A stretch of DNA of 64,000 nucleotides from Bordetella ansorpii (GTDB lineage: Bacteria; Pseudomonadota; Gammaproteobacteria; Burkholderiales; Burkholderiaceae_B), in NCBI RefSeq assembly GCF_900078705.1, contig NZ_FKIF01000010.1, forward strand, positions 558,001 through 622,000, written 5' to 3'. The translations under genes were made by a program, and so were the position numbers. Numbering within the stretch: the stretch's first letter is position 1; every line of letters starts with the position of its first letter. Below, in pieces: positions 38,365-47,713 of the stretch. The notes below the pieces were generated by a model. That model was given only the letters and a program-made list of their open reading frames with translations. It made no database searches and was not told where the DNA came from.

Positions 38365-39762
38365 TCAGGCCGGCAGCAGCGCGCCCACGCGCTCCAGGCG
38401 TTCGAGGTTCCAGACGATGTCGATCAGCGTGCGCACTTCGCCTTCGGTGGCGGCGCCCGCGTAGACGCCCAGGCGCAGCGTCTTGTCCTCGATCTCGGGG
38501 CGGCTGAGCGTGTTGCCCGGATCGCCCTTGGGTTCGTCGACGCGCGCCTCGAACTTGCGGCCGTCGCGGGTGTGCACCGTGACCTTGCCGATCCAGCGGC
38601 CGGGATAGGCGTTGTCCACTTCTTCGTCGAGTTGCATTTCGACCCGATCGCGGAAGCTGGCCACGGCGGGGTCCTGCAAGGCGGCGTCGAACTCGGCCAG
38701 GCCGGCCCGGCCGCCACGCGCGATAAGCGCCAGCACGGTGCCCATCGAGAACTTGGACTGGTGCACCGTGCGCGGATCGGTGACCGGGCCCAGCACGTCG
38801 AGGGCGCCCTGGTGCACGTGCGTGACCACGCGGGCGATGTCGTCGGCGCGCAGGCCGTTGGCGCGCATCGCTTCCTGCAGGGCATCCGCCGCGGGGTGCG
38901 TATGGCGGCACGACGCGTGGAACTTGAACGAGGTTTCGGCCAGCGCCCAGCGCCGCCCCAGACGGTCGGTGAGGCGGGCCGGATCGGCGTCGCGCGACAT
39001 GCCGGCCGCCATCCCTTGCGGGCCTTCGAGGATGTGCTGCGCGCCGGTGAATCCCTCGCGCGCCAGCCAGGCGGCCATCAGGCCATCGGCCGCGGCCTTG
39101 GCGGTATGCAACTGCTTGGAATCGGCGGCATCGCGCAGGAACTCCCACAGGCCCGCGGCCTGCGTGCCGGCCGAGCCGAATGCATGCAGCATCCGGGCGG
39201 CGTCCAGGCCCAGCAGGCGGCCCGCGGCGGCGGCGGCGGCGATGGTGCCCGCCGTGCCGGTGGTGTGGAAGATCTTGTAGTGCGAACGGCCCAGGAATTC
39301 GCCGACGCGGATGCCGACTTCGTAGCCGGCCACCGAGGCTGTCAGCACGTCGCGGCCGGAGCTGCCCAGCGCCTGCGCCAGGGCCAGCACGGGCGGGAAG
39401 ACCACGGCGGCGGGATGGAACACCGAGCCGTTGTGCACGTCATCTTGTTCGACCACATGCGAGGCCGCGGCGTTGACCATGGCGGCGAACACGGGCGATG
39501 AGCCGCGCCGCGCGGTGAGGATCTCGGACGGGCCGGACTGCGGCCCCATGGCCAGGGCGTAGCGTTCGATGGCCTGCACCGGACGGGCGCGCGCGCCGGC
39601 CAGGATCGAGGCCAGGCCGTCGAGCAGCAGGTCTTCGGTGCGGCGCAGGACCGCCGCGGGGATCTGTTCGAAGCGCAGGTTGGCGGCGAAGGCCGCGAGC
39701 TCGGCGCTGGGATGGGCCGAGACGGGGGAAGCGGGCGCCACGGCGCTGGGAGATGCCGACAT
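38365..39762 (-). CDS. MmgE/PrpD-family dehydratase-like protein
   Basis: A 465-residue enzyme of the 2-methylcitrate dehydratase/cis-aconitate decarboxylase fold. It starts MSASPSAVAPASPVSAHP at ATG 39762, with family sequence from LAAFAANLRFEQIPAAVLRR. Typical parts are VEQDDVHNGSVFHPAAVVFPPVLALAQ, AGYEVGIRVGEFLG, HTTGTAGTIAAAAAAGRLLGLD and KFHASCRHTHPAADALQEAM. Members act on hydroxy-diacids or their analogues. It follows the acyl-CoA dehydrogenase gene by eight bases, so the two are one operon that probably degrades an organic acid; the substrate is not known. Confidence 0.92.
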   Translation of the reverse strand: MSASPSAVAPASPVSAHPSAELAAFAANLRFEQIPAAVLRRTEDLLLDGLASILAGARARPVQAIERYALAMGPQSGPSEILTARRGSSPVFAAMVNAAASHVVEQDDVHNGSVFHPAAVVFPPVLALAQALGSSGRDVLTASVAGYEVGIRVGEFLGRSHYKIFHTTGTAGTIAAAAAAGRLLGLDAARMLHAFGSAGTQAAGLWEFLRDAADSKQLHTAKAAADGLMAAWLAREGFTGAQHILEGPQGMAAGMSRDADPARLTDRLGRRWALAETSFKFHASCRHTHPAADALQEAMRANGLRADDIARVVTHVHQGALDVLGPVTDPRTVHQSKFSMGTVLALIARGGRAGLAEFDAALQDPAVASFRDRVEMQLDEEVDNAYPGRWIGKVTVHTRDGRKFEARVDEPKGDPGNTLSRPEIEDKTLRLGVYAGAATEGEVRTLIDIVWNLERLERVGALLPA

Positions 39763-39770
39763 GATGGGCC

Positions 39771-40934
39771 TCAGAAGGAGCGGGGCAATCCGAGCACGTG
39801 TTCGGCCACGTACGACAGGATCAGGTTGGTGGAGATGGGCGCGACCTGGTAGAGGCGCGTCTCGCGGAATTTGCGTTCGACGTCGTACTCGTTGGCGAAG
39901 CCGAAGCCGCCGTGGAACTGCAGGCAGGCATTGGCGGCTTCCCACGAGGCGTCGGCCGCCAGCAGCTTGGCCATGTTGGCCTGCGTGCCGCAGTGCTGGC
40001 CGGCGTCGAACAGGCGGCAGGCCTCGTAGCGCATCAGGCTGGCGGCCTCGACATTGATGAAGGCGCGCGCGATGGGAAACTGCACGCCCTGGTTCTGGCC
40101 GATGGGACGGCCGAACACCACGCGTTCCTTGGCATAGGCGGTGACCTTGTCGACGAACCAGTAGCCGTCGCCGATGCACTCGGCGGCGATGAGCGCGCGC
40201 TCGGCGTTCAGGCCGTCGAGGATGTAGCGAAAGCCCTTGCCCTCTTCGCCGATGAGGTTCTCGACGGGGATTTCGAGGTTGTCGAAGAACAGTTCGTTGG
40301 TCTCGTGATTGACCATGTTGGCGATGGGGCGGACCGCCATGCCGTGGCCGATGGCCTCGCGCAGGTCGACGATGAAGATCGACATGCCGTCGGCCTTGCG
40401 CGTGACCTGTTCGAGCGGCGTGGTGCGCGCCAGCAGGATCATCAGGTCGGAATGCTGGATGCGCGAGATCCAGACCTTCTGGCCGTTGATTACGTAGCGG
40501 TCGCCGCGGCGGACGGCGGTGGTCTTGATGCGCGTGGTGTCGGTGCCGGTGGTGGGCTCGGTGACACCCATGGATTGCAGGCGCAGGTCGCCGCTGGCGA
40601 TGCGCGGCAGGTAGTTGCGCTTCTGTTCGTCGGAGCCGTGGCGCAGCAGCGTGCCCATGTTGTACATCTGGCCATGGCAGGCGCCCGAGTTGCCGCCGCT
40701 GCGGTTGATCTCTTCCATGATGACCGAGGCTTCGGTCAGGCCCAGGCCCGAGCCGCCGTACTCCTGAGGGATCAGCGCGGCCAGCCAGCCGGCCTCGGTG
40801 AGGGCGCGCACGAAGGCGTCGGGATAGCCGCGTTCTTCGTCGACCTTGCGGAAGTATTCGGCGGGGAACTGCGCGCACAGGTCGCGCACCGCGCTGCGGA
40901 TGTCATCAAAGGCGTGGGGAGAGGTATCGGACAT
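39771..40934 (-). CDS. Acyl-CoA dehydrogenase
   Basis: A 387-residue flavoenzyme that introduces an alpha-beta double bond in acyl-CoA. Motifs: PQEYGGSGLGLTEASVIMEEI, the FAD-binding MGVTEPTTGTDTTRIKTTA, QKVWISRIQHSDLMILLAR, ERALIAAECIGDGYWFVDKV and, at the C-terminus, CLQFHGGFGFANEYDVERKFRE. The catalytic base position for this subfamily lies within FANEYDVERK; which residue serves is not certain from sequence alone. First gene of an operon with MmgE/PrpD and divergent from the LysR gene at 41086, which should regulate it. Confidence 0.94.
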   Translation of the reverse strand: MSDTSPHAFDDIRSAVRDLCAQFPAEYFRKVDEERGYPDAFVRALTEAGWLAALIPQEYGGSGLGLTEASVIMEEINRSGGNSGACHGQMYNMGTLLRHGSDEQKRNYLPRIASGDLRLQSMGVTEPTTGTDTTRIKTTAVRRGDRYVINGQKVWISRIQHSDLMILLARTTPLEQVTRKADGMSIFIVDLREAIGHGMAVRPIANMVNHETNELFFDNLEIPVENLIGEEGKGFRYILDGLNAERALIAAECIGDGYWFVDKVTAYAKERVVFGRPIGQNQGVQFPIARAFINVEAASLMRYEACRLFDAGQHCGTQANMAKLLAADASWEAANACLQFHGGFGFANEYDVERKFRETRLYQVAPISTNLILSYVAEHVLGLPRSF

Positions 40935-41085
40935 GGGGTAATGGTGGTATGGGGCGATCTTCTATGATGGCGCCCAGCATGGGCTGCTACGCCTCGACTT
41001 TGCCGCAGCCCCGCCGCACTGCCAATTTAAGATTGCCGAATACCGGGTTATCGATTCCCGAAGAGAACATAGGAGGCCGGCCCGG

Positions 41086-42009
41086 ATGGCTGCGCATTTC
41101 GACCTGACCGACCTGCAGTTGATCGTCCACATCGGCGATTGGCACAGCCTGACGCGAGGCGCCGAGAAATCGCATCTGTCGCTGCCGGCCGCCAGCACGC
41201 GCGTGAAGAACCTGGAGGAATACTTCGGCACGCAGCTGCTGTATCGCTCCAGCCAGGGTGCCACGCTGACGCCCTCGGGCGAGGCCCTGCTGCGCCACGC
41301 GCGCACGGTCATGCAGCAGGTCGAGCAACTGCGCGGCGACATGCAGGAATATGCGCGCGGCATCAAGGGCCATGTGCGTGTGCTGGCGAACACCACGGCC
41401 ATGACCGAGTTCATGCCGGCGGTGCTCAGCCGCTTCCTGGCCGGCCATCCCGACGTGAACGTCGAATTGCGCGAGCGGCTGAGCTACCTGGTGGTGCGCG
41501 CGGTGGCGGAGGGCTCGGCCGACATCGGCATTGCCGCGGCCGGGCAGGGCGCCGACCCGAAGGTGCAGTTCATCCCGTACCGCAGCGACCGGCTGGTGCT
41601 GGTCACCGGGCGTGGCCATCCGTTGGCCGGCGAGGGATCCGTGTCGTTCGCTGACACATTGGGCGACGATTATGTGGGGCTGTCGGAGGCCAGCGCCATT
41701 CATCCGTTCCTCGTGCAGGCGGCGGCGGCCCTGGGCCGGATCTTCCGCTTCCGCATCGAAGTGGGCAATTTCGAGGCCGTCTGCCGCATGATCGAAAGCG
41801 GTGTCGGCATCGGGGTGATCCCCGAATCGGCGGCGCTGCGCTATGCGCGCAGCCTGGGCATCGCGATCGTGCCGCTGACCGATGCGTGGGCCCTGCGCCG
41901 GCTGCACATCTGCGTGAAGGATCTGGACGCCTTGCCGGCCTTTGCCCGCGATCTGGTCAAGGAACTGGTGGAGGATGTCCCCCCTGGGGAAAGAGCCACT
42001 GCCGACTAA
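41086..42009 (+). CDS. LysR-family transcriptional regulator
   Basis: A 307-residue LysR regulator with HTH near residues 1-62 (FDLTDLQLIVHIGDWHSLTRGAEKSHLSLPAASTRVKNLEE) and a normal effector domain (GHVRVLANTTAMTEFMPAVL, ESGVGIGVIPESAALRYA). It is divergent from the acyl-CoA dehydrogenase operon with about 150 bases between starts, which fits a classic LysR arrangement where an acyl or organic-acid inducer activates the operon. The next gene downstream is a chemoreceptor, separated by a hairpin. Confidence 0.92.
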   Translation: MAAHFDLTDLQLIVHIGDWHSLTRGAEKSHLSLPAASTRVKNLEEYFGTQLLYRSSQGATLTPSGEALLRHARTVMQQVEQLRGDMQEYARGIKGHVRVLANTTAMTEFMPAVLSRFLAGHPDVNVELRERLSYLVVRAVAEGSADIGIAAAGQGADPKVQFIPYRSDRLVLVTGRGHPLAGEGSVSFADTLGDDYVGLSEASAIHPFLVQAAAALGRIFRFRIEVGNFEAVCRMIESGVGIGVIPESAALRYARSLGIAIVPLTDAWALRRLHICVKDLDALPAFARDLVKELVEDVPPGERATAD

Positions 42010-42022
42010 TTGGCAACGTTGA

Positions 42023-42059
42023 GTTACGTTTCTATTTGCCTTAAGCGAGAAACGTAAAC
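42023..42059 (+). terminator. Hairpin after LysR gene
   Basis: GTTACGTTTCT (42023-42033) pairs with AGAAACGTAAAC (42048-42059) with one bulged A. It lies directly after the LysR stop and could end that transcript. There is no U-run, and the right arm overlaps the putative receptor promoter. Confidence 0.4.
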
Positions 42060-42082
42060 AAATGTCAAGAAACTGCCAAAGT
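42055..42082 (+). promoter_or_regulatory. Candidate flagellar (sigma-28-type) promoter of the chemoreceptor
   Basis: TAAA (42055-42058) and GCCAAAGT (42075-42082) are 16 bases apart, compared with TAAA-N15-GCCGATAA for sigma-28. The match in the second box is only partial. Chemoreceptor genes are often FliA-dependent, which supports the guess. Confidence 0.3.
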
Positions 42083-42137
42083 TGCACTGCAAAATCGTGC
42101 GCAACCCGCGCTCTGAGCGGGATTTGGCAGGTATCCA

Positions 42138-43793
42138 ATGCGTAAAAGTCTCAATGGTCTGAAAATCAGCACGGCTTTGACGGCCACCCTTGTCATGTTC
42201 GTGGCGCTGTTCGCCATCGCCGCGGCGGCCGCCATCTGGACGCTGCGGGCCGACCGGCAGGCCATCGAACAACTGGGCCGCGCCAACATCGAGCGCGCCA
42301 GCGATCTCGGCGACCTGAACAGCCGGCTGTTCCAGGCCCGCGCCGATCTGGCCGTGGCCAAAACCTATATGGAAGGCGGCCAGGAAGAACCCCGCAATGC
42401 CGCGCTGGCCAGCGCCGACAAGCTGCTGCAAGCGGCGCGCGCCAGCCTCAAGCGCCTGGCGGACAATCCCGACACGGCCGAGGACGGGGCGGTCCTGTAC
42501 AAGGAAGTGATGGACGCCAGCAAGGCGCTGGACCTCGAAGTGATGACGCCGCTGCACAAGGCCATCACGGGATGGAACGGCATCCAGGCCAACATGCTGG
42601 CCGACAACGCGATGGCCAAGATCAGCGCGCGCTACATCGCCGCCGTGGACAAGTACCAGGGCTATTCGCGCGCCGTGGGCCGCGAGGCCGTCGAGGTCGC
42701 CGCCCGCACGCAGGAGCGCGCCATCACCGCCGCCGTCCTGATGCTGGTCGGCGTGTTCGTCATCGCGCTGCTGGTGCGACTGGGCTTTCGCCGCGCCATC
42801 CTGCGTCCGCTTACCGAGGCCGGCAAGCAGTTCGACCGCATCGCCGACGGCGACCTCACCGGCAAGCTGGCCGCGCGCGGCAACAACGAGGTGGGCGTCC
42901 TGTACGCCGCCATGGGCCGCATGCAGAGCGGGCTGACCAATGCCGTGGCCGCCGTGCGCCACAGCGTCGAGGAAATCCACGCAGGCTCCACCGAGATCGC
43001 CGAGGCCGGCAACGACATGTCCGACCGCAGTTCGCGGCAGGCCGGCGCGTTGCAGGAAGCCTCGGCCAGCCTGACCGAATTGGCCGCCACCGTCACGGGC
43101 AATGCGCAGGATGCCGCCACCGCCAACCAGCAGGCGCTCGACGTCTCGCAGTTGGCGCGCCGTGGCGGCTCGGCGGTCGACGAGGCGGTCAGCAGCATGC
43201 AGGGCATCGCCACGGCCCAGCGCCGCATCGCGGAAATCGTCGGCGTGGTCGACGGCATCGCGTTCCAGACCAACCTGCTGGCCCTGAATGCCGCCGTCGA
43301 GGCGGCCCGCGCCGGCGCCCAGGGCCGTGGCTTCGCGGTCGTGGCGGGCGAAGTCCGCACGCTGGCGCAACGCAGCGCGCAAGCCGCGCGCGAGATCAAG
43401 GAACTGATCGACGACGCCAGCCAGCGCGTGGATTCGGGCGTGCGCCAGGTGGGCAACGCCGGCCAGACCATGAAGCAGGTGGTCGAGTCGGTGGACCGCA
43501 TCACCGGCATCGTCGCCGGCATTTCGGACGCCAGCACGCAACAGGCCGAGGGCGTGGCCGCCGTGAACCAGGCCGTGGCCGAGATCGAGCGCAATACGCA
43601 GGAAAACGCCGCGATGGTGGAAGAAACCGCCGCCGCGGTGGCGTCGCTGGCGGCACAGGCCGTCGTGCTGCGCAAGGCCGTGTCGGTCTTCACCCTGGAA
43701 GACGACCTGGTGGCCGGGCAGGAGCCGGCCGAGGTGCCGCACTACGTGGGCGCCCCGCGCCTGGCGGCGCAGCCCAGGTATCTGCCGGCCTGA
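42138..43793 (+). CDS. Methyl-accepting chemotaxis protein, transmembrane type
   Basis: A 551-residue chemoreceptor of the usual type. The first membrane segment is near residues 12-35 (LTATLVMFVALFAIAAAAAIW), then a four-helix-bundle periplasmic domain (RQAIEQLGRANIERASDLGDLN), a second membrane segment near 195-216 (AITAAVLMLVGVFVIALLVRL), HAMP (RPLTEAGKQFDRIADGDLT) and the signalling domain with the tip [28 protein letters not shown]. It ends without a clear CheR-docking pentapeptide. It should sense a small molecule in the periplasm and control CheA. Confidence 0.94.
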   Translation: MRKSLNGLKISTALTATLVMFVALFAIAAAAAIWTLRADRQAIEQLGRANIERASDLGDLNSRLFQARADLAVAKTYMEGGQEEPRNAALASADKLLQAARASLKRLADNPDTAEDGAVLYKEVMDASKALDLEVMTPLHKAITGWNGIQANMLADNAMAKISARYIAAVDKYQGYSRAVGREAVEVAARTQERAITAAVLMLVGVFVIALLVRLGFRRAILRPLTEAGKQFDRIADGDLTGKLAARGNNEVGVLYAAMGRMQSGLTNAVAAVRHSVEEIHAGSTEIAEAGNDMSDRSSRQAGALQEASASLTELAATVTGNAQDAATANQQALDVSQLARRGGSAVDEAVSSMQGIATAQRRIAEIVGVVDGIAFQTNLLALNAAVEAARAGAQGRGFAVVAGEVRTLAQRSAQAAREIKELIDDASQRVDSGVRQVGNAGQTMKQVVESVDRITGIVAGISDASTQQAEGVAAVNQAVAEIERNTQENAAMVEETAAAVASLAAQAVVLRKAVSVFTLEDDLVAGQEPAEVPHYVGAPRLAAQPRYLPA

Positions 43794-43802
43794 TCCCCTT
43801 TT

Positions 43803-43866
43803 GGCAGGCAATGCCTGCCGGATGAAGGGGCGGTGTGATCGGGGCTGCCCAGCCAGGCAGCCCTTT
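43803..43866. terminator. Bidirectional terminator region between chemoreceptor and EAL-GGDEF gene
   Basis: Two hairpins separate the convergent genes: the near-perfect palindrome GGCAGGCAATGCCTGCC (43803-43819) and GGGCTGCC/GGCAGCCC (43842-43863) followed by TTT. Both can act on either strand. Confidence 0.6.
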
Positions 43867-43903
43867 GCATGGGGCTTCGCTCGCGGCTTGGCCGGCGGCC
43901 TGG

Positions 43904-45730
43904 CTACGCGTCGCGATAGCTGTCGAGCACCGCCTGCGGCACCCGCACCGGCGGGTAGTCTTCGACGATCATGCCCGTGCGGCCGTGCTTGACGCGGTGC
44001 TTGACCTGCGCGGCGGCCGAGGCGATGTCCTGCGGCCGCACCTCGCCGCACAGCACGGGCCGCACCATCAGCGAGCCCACGCCCAGCGTGACGAAGGGAA
44101 AGAAGCGCGGCACGCCGTAGCGGTCCTCGGTCTCGATGCCGCCGTTGCGCCGTCCCGTGTCGTCGTACAGGCCGCGCGCGCGCTCGTTGAACTCGGTGAT
44201 CAGCCGCTCGATGCGCTCGCGCCAGTCGCGGCTGCGCAGCAGCACCACGAAATCGTCGCCGCCGACGTGGCCCACGAAATCGCGCTGCGGATCACAGTGG
44301 CGCTTGATGACCTCGGCCACCAACTGGATCATGTCGTCGCCGCGCCAGTAGCCGTAGACGTCGTTGAACGGCTTGAAATTATCCAGGTCGCAGTAGCCCA
44401 CCACGAAGTCTTCGGTGCCGGACAGCAGCGTGCCGATGTGGCGGCTGATGGGGATGTTGCCGGGCAGGGCGGTCAGGGGGTTGGCGTAGCGCGCGGCCTC
44501 CAGGCGGATCTCGGTGACGGCGCGGACCAGGGCCTCGCCCGTGCCCAGGCCGGCGTAGCGGCCGTGGCGCGTCAGGATGAAGCCATCGCGCAGGTAGCGC
44601 TGGTCTTCGGAGATGAGCACCGGCGCCAGGCGGTCGACCGAGGTGTCCAGATCGACCAGCAGCGGCTCGGGGTTCATGAAGGACGAGCAGAGGTCGCGGC
44701 CGAACAGTTCGCGCGTGTAGCGCATGGCGTACTGCTCGGAGAAGTCGCGCCGGTTGATCAGGCCGATGGGATAGCCTTCGCCATCCAGCACGGCCACCGC
44801 ATGCAGGTCGGTGCGTTCCAGGAACAGGCGGTGCACGTCGTCGTTGGTGTGGCCGTCGCGGCGCACGGCGGGGGCTTCGACGCGCAGGCTGGCCACGGTG
44901 TCGTAAGTGCTGCCCGACAGGTCGGGGGCGGGCCGGCGCAGGTTCAGGAGGCCCTGCACCGCTTCGGGCAGTTCGGTGGCGGCGCGGGTGGCGGGGCGGC
45001 CCAGCAGCCAGCCTTGCGCGTAGCGGATGCCCAGGTTGCGCACCACCGCCATGTCTTCGGTGGTTTCGATGCCTTCGGCCAGCACGGGGGTGCCCAGGGA
45101 TTGGGCCACGCTGAGCAGGCAGCGCACCAGTTGCTGGCGCGGCGCGTCGGCGCCGATGCCGTTGAAGAAATAGCGGTCGATCTTGACCAGGTCGGGACGC
45201 AGTTCGGCCCACAGCCGCAGGCTGGCGTGGCCCACGCCGTAGTCGTCCAGCGCGATGCGCATGCCGCCTTCGCGCAGGCAATCCAGCGCCTGGATGAGCG
45301 TGTGCATGTCGTCCTGGGCGGGGTCGTAGTCGGCCAGCTCGATGATGATGCTGTCGGCCGATACGCCGCTGTCGCCCAGCAGGAACCCGGGCATCCGGCG
45401 GCTCCATTCGCGCCAGTACTGGATCAGGCCGCCAGCCGACATGTTCAGGAACAGCTTGCCGCGCAGCCCGCCCTGGGCATAGCCGGAAAGGCCGGCGCGC
45501 AGGCAGGCCATTTCCAGTTCGCGGTAGCGCCCGGCGGCGCGGGCCTCGGCGAACAGCGCATCGGGCATGTGCAAGGGATGCCCGGCGGGGCCTCGGATCA
45601 GGCTTTCATATCCATGGATACGGCCATGGAACAGGTCGGCCACCGGTTGGTAATGCGGGGTGAGCAGTTCTTGCCGCAGAATCTTTGCCAGATCTTCCGC
45701 GCGGCCGGGACCGGCTGGGGGTGATTGCAT
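43904..45730 (-). CDS. EAL-CBS-GGDEF cyclic-di-GMP signalling protein
   Basis: A 608-residue cytoplasmic protein. The order is EAL (about 1-255), a CBS pair (about 270-400) and GGDEF (about 420-590). In the EAL domain the conserved residues are visible: Glu in YESLIRG (the EAL motif reads ESL), LNMS, IIIELAD, ALDDYGVGHASL, VKIDRYFF and AEGIETT, so c-di-GMP hydrolysis is plausible. In the GGDEF domain the signature reads HVGGDDFV, with Asp in place of the usual Glu, which suggests a weak or regulatory cyclase. CBS modules may bind adenine nucleotides. The gene is convergent with the chemoreceptor, and both concern motility behaviour. Confidence 0.9.
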   Translation of the reverse strand: MQSPPAGPGRAEDLAKILRQELLTPHYQPVADLFHGRIHGYESLIRGPAGHPLHMPDALFAEARAAGRYRELEMACLRAGLSGYAQGGLRGKLFLNMSAGGLIQYWREWSRRMPGFLLGDSGVSADSIIIELADYDPAQDDMHTLIQALDCLREGGMRIALDDYGVGHASLRLWAELRPDLVKIDRYFFNGIGADAPRQQLVRCLLSVAQSLGTPVLAEGIETTEDMAVVRNLGIRYAQGWLLGRPATRAATELPEAVQGLLNLRRPAPDLSGSTYDTVASLRVEAPAVRRDGHTNDDVHRLFLERTDLHAVAVLDGEGYPIGLINRRDFSEQYAMRYTRELFGRDLCSSFMNPEPLLVDLDTSVDRLAPVLISEDQRYLRDGFILTRHGRYAGLGTGEALVRAVTEIRLEAARYANPLTALPGNIPISRHIGTLLSGTEDFVVGYCDLDNFKPFNDVYGYWRGDDMIQLVAEVIKRHCDPQRDFVGHVGGDDFVVLLRSRDWRERIERLITEFNERARGLYDDTGRRNGGIETEDRYGVPRFFPFVTLGVGSLMVRPVLCGEVRPQDIASAAAQVKHRVKHGRTGMIVEDYPPVRVPQAVLDSYRDA

Positions 45731-45843
45731 GATGGGGCTTGCTGGCCTTGACGATTTGGTGCGGCCCTCATGGTGGCCTCACATTGTGTCCATAATGTGG
45801 CCGTGCCCGGGCGTGTTGCAGCATAGCTAATACAATCAGACCG

Positions 45844-46467
45844 ATGAACGCTTCCTCTGACTCCATTACGCCCCGCCGCGTCGTGCTGGCCTCGGGCAAC
45901 CCCGGCAAACTGCGCGAATTCGCGGCCCTGTTTTCCCCGGTGGGCATCGAACTGGTGCCGCAGGGCCAACTCGGCGTGGCCGACGCCGACGAGCCCTACG
46001 TCACCTTCGTCGAGAACGCACTGGCCAAGGCCCGCCACGCCAGCCGGCAGACCGGCCTGCCGGCGCTGGCCGACGACTCCGGCCTGTGCGTGGCCGCGCT
46101 CGACGGCGCGCCGGGCGTCTATTCGGCACGCTATGCGCAGCGCGCCGGCGGCGAGAAAAGCGATGCCGCCAACAACGCGCTGCTGGTGAGCAATCTGGCG
46201 GGCAAGGCCGACCGGCGCGCCTGGTACGTGGCCGTGCTGGTCTACGTGCGCAGCGCCGACGATCCGCAGCCGCTGATCGGCGAGGGGGTCTGGCACGGCG
46301 AGATCCTGGACATGCCCGAGGGTGAACACGGTTTCGGCTACGATCCGCACTTCTACCTGCCCGAGCTGGGCGCCACCGCCGCCTCGCTGGACCCGGACGA
46401 GAAGAACCGCGTCAGCCATCGCGCGCGCGCGCTGCGCCAACTGTTGGACAAGCTCGCTCTCTGCTGA
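45844..46467 (+). CDS. rdgB: Non-canonical purine NTP pyrophosphatase (RdgB/HAM1)
   Basis: A 207-residue enzyme that removes ITP, dITP and XTP from the nucleotide pool. The N-terminal motif is LASGNPGKLREFAALF, followed by TFVENALAKARHASRQTGLPALADDSGLCVAAL and GEHGFGYDPHFYLPE, with the C-terminal KNRVSHRARALRQL. All are as in Ham1-family enzymes. It is nine bases upstream of hemW, as in many proteobacteria. Confidence 0.96.
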   Translation: MNASSDSITPRRVVLASGNPGKLREFAALFSPVGIELVPQGQLGVADADEPYVTFVENALAKARHASRQTGLPALADDSGLCVAALDGAPGVYSARYAQRAGGEKSDAANNALLVSNLAGKADRRAWYVAVLVYVRSADDPQPLIGEGVWHGEILDMPEGEHGFGYDPHFYLPELGATAASLDPDEKNRVSHRARALRQLLDKLALC

Positions 46468-46476
46468 TTTCCTCGC

Positions 46477-47706
46477 ATGTCCCGCACCATCATCCTGCAT
46501 CCCGAAGGCACCGTTGCGCGGCCGCGCGCGGTGATGCCGGCCGGCCCGGCCACCCTGACCAGCCTGCCGCCGTTGTCGGTCTACGTGCACGTGCCCTGGT
46601 GCGTGCGCAAGTGCCCGTACTGCGACTTCAACTCGCACGCCGCGGATGAGATCCCCGAGCGGGCCTATCTGGATGCGCTGCGCGCCGACCTGGAGCAGTC
46701 GCTGCCCCTGGTCTGGGGCCGGCAGGTGGTGTCGGTGTTCCTGGGCGGCGGCACGCCCAGCCTGCTGTCGGCCGCCGGCCTGGACGAGCTGCTGGCCATG
46801 CTGCGCGCCTGCCTGAACCTGCTGCCGGACGCCGAGATCACGATGGAGGCCAATCCCGGCGCCGCCGAGGCCTCCCGCCTGCGCGACTACGCGGCCAGCG
46901 GCGTCACGCGCTTTTCGCTGGGCATCCAGAGTTTCGACGATGCGCAGTTGAAGCGCCTGGGCCGCATCCATGATTCGGGCCAGGCGCGCGCCGCCATCGA
47001 GATGGCCCAGCGGGCCGCCGAGCGGGTCAACCTGGACCTGATGTTCGCGCTGCCGCATCAAAGCCTGGAGGCCTGTCTGGCCGATGTGCGCCAGGCGCTG
47101 TCGTTCGGCACCGAGCATTTGTCCATGTATCACCTGACGCTCGAACCCAACACGGTGTTCGCCAAGTACCCGCCCGACGGCCTGCCCGACGACGACCTGG
47201 GCGCGGCCATGCAGGACGCGGTCGAGGCCGAGCTGGCCGCCGCCGGCCTGCGGCGCTACGAAGTGTCCGCCTACGCCCGGGCGGGGGCGCGCAGCCGGCA
47301 CAACGTCAATTATTGGGAGTTCGGCGACTACCTCGGCCTGGGGCCGGGGGCGCATGGCAAGCTGTCATTTCACGACCGTATCGTCAGGCAGGCCCGCGCC
47401 CGCCAGCCGGAGTCGTGGATGGAGCGGGCAGGGCGCCACGACGGCAGCCACATCGCCGAGGATCGCGTGGTGCGGGCCGGCGAACTGCCGTTCGAGTTCA
47501 TGCTGAATGCGTTGCGCCTGAAGGACGGGGTGGCCGCCAGCCTGTTCGCCGAGCGCACCGGCCTGTCGCTCGCCGCCATCGCGCACCAATTGGAAGCAGC
47601 CTCGTCGCGGGGCCTGCTGGACGCCGATCCCACCCGGTTGCGCGCCACTGCCCTGGGTTGGAGCTTCCTGAACGATCTGCAGGAAATGTTCCTGTCCACC
47701 GATTGA
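46477..47706 (+). CDS. hemW: HemW-type radical SAM protein (coproporphyrinogen-oxidase-like)
   Basis: A 409-residue radical SAM protein. The cluster motif CVRKCPYC (CxxxCxxC) follows LSVYVHVPW, then FNSHAADEIPE, FLGGGTPSLLS and TMEANPGAAEASRLRDYAASGVTRFSLGIQSFDD. The C-terminal HemN-like domain ends GWSFLNDLQEMFL. HemW inserts or carries heme and is not itself a coproporphyrinogen oxidase. The start at 46477 adds a 30-residue extension before the core; ATG at 46534 (MPAGPATLTSLP) is an alternative start. Confidence 0.93.
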   Translation: MSRTIILHPEGTVARPRAVMPAGPATLTSLPPLSVYVHVPWCVRKCPYCDFNSHAADEIPERAYLDALRADLEQSLPLVWGRQVVSVFLGGGTPSLLSAAGLDELLAMLRACLNLLPDAEITMEANPGAAEASRLRDYAASGVTRFSLGIQSFDDAQLKRLGRIHDSGQARAAIEMAQRAAERVNLDLMFALPHQSLEACLADVRQALSFGTEHLSMYHLTLEPNTVFAKYPPDGLPDDDLGAAMQDAVEAELAAAGLRRYEVSAYARAGARSRHNVNYWEFGDYLGLGPGAHGKLSFHDRIVRQARARQPESWMERAGRHDGSHIAEDRVVRAGELPFEFMLNALRLKDGVAASLFAERTGLSLAAIAHQLEAASSRGLLDADPTRLRATALGWSFLNDLQEMFLSTD

Positions 47707-47713
47707 TCTATAT

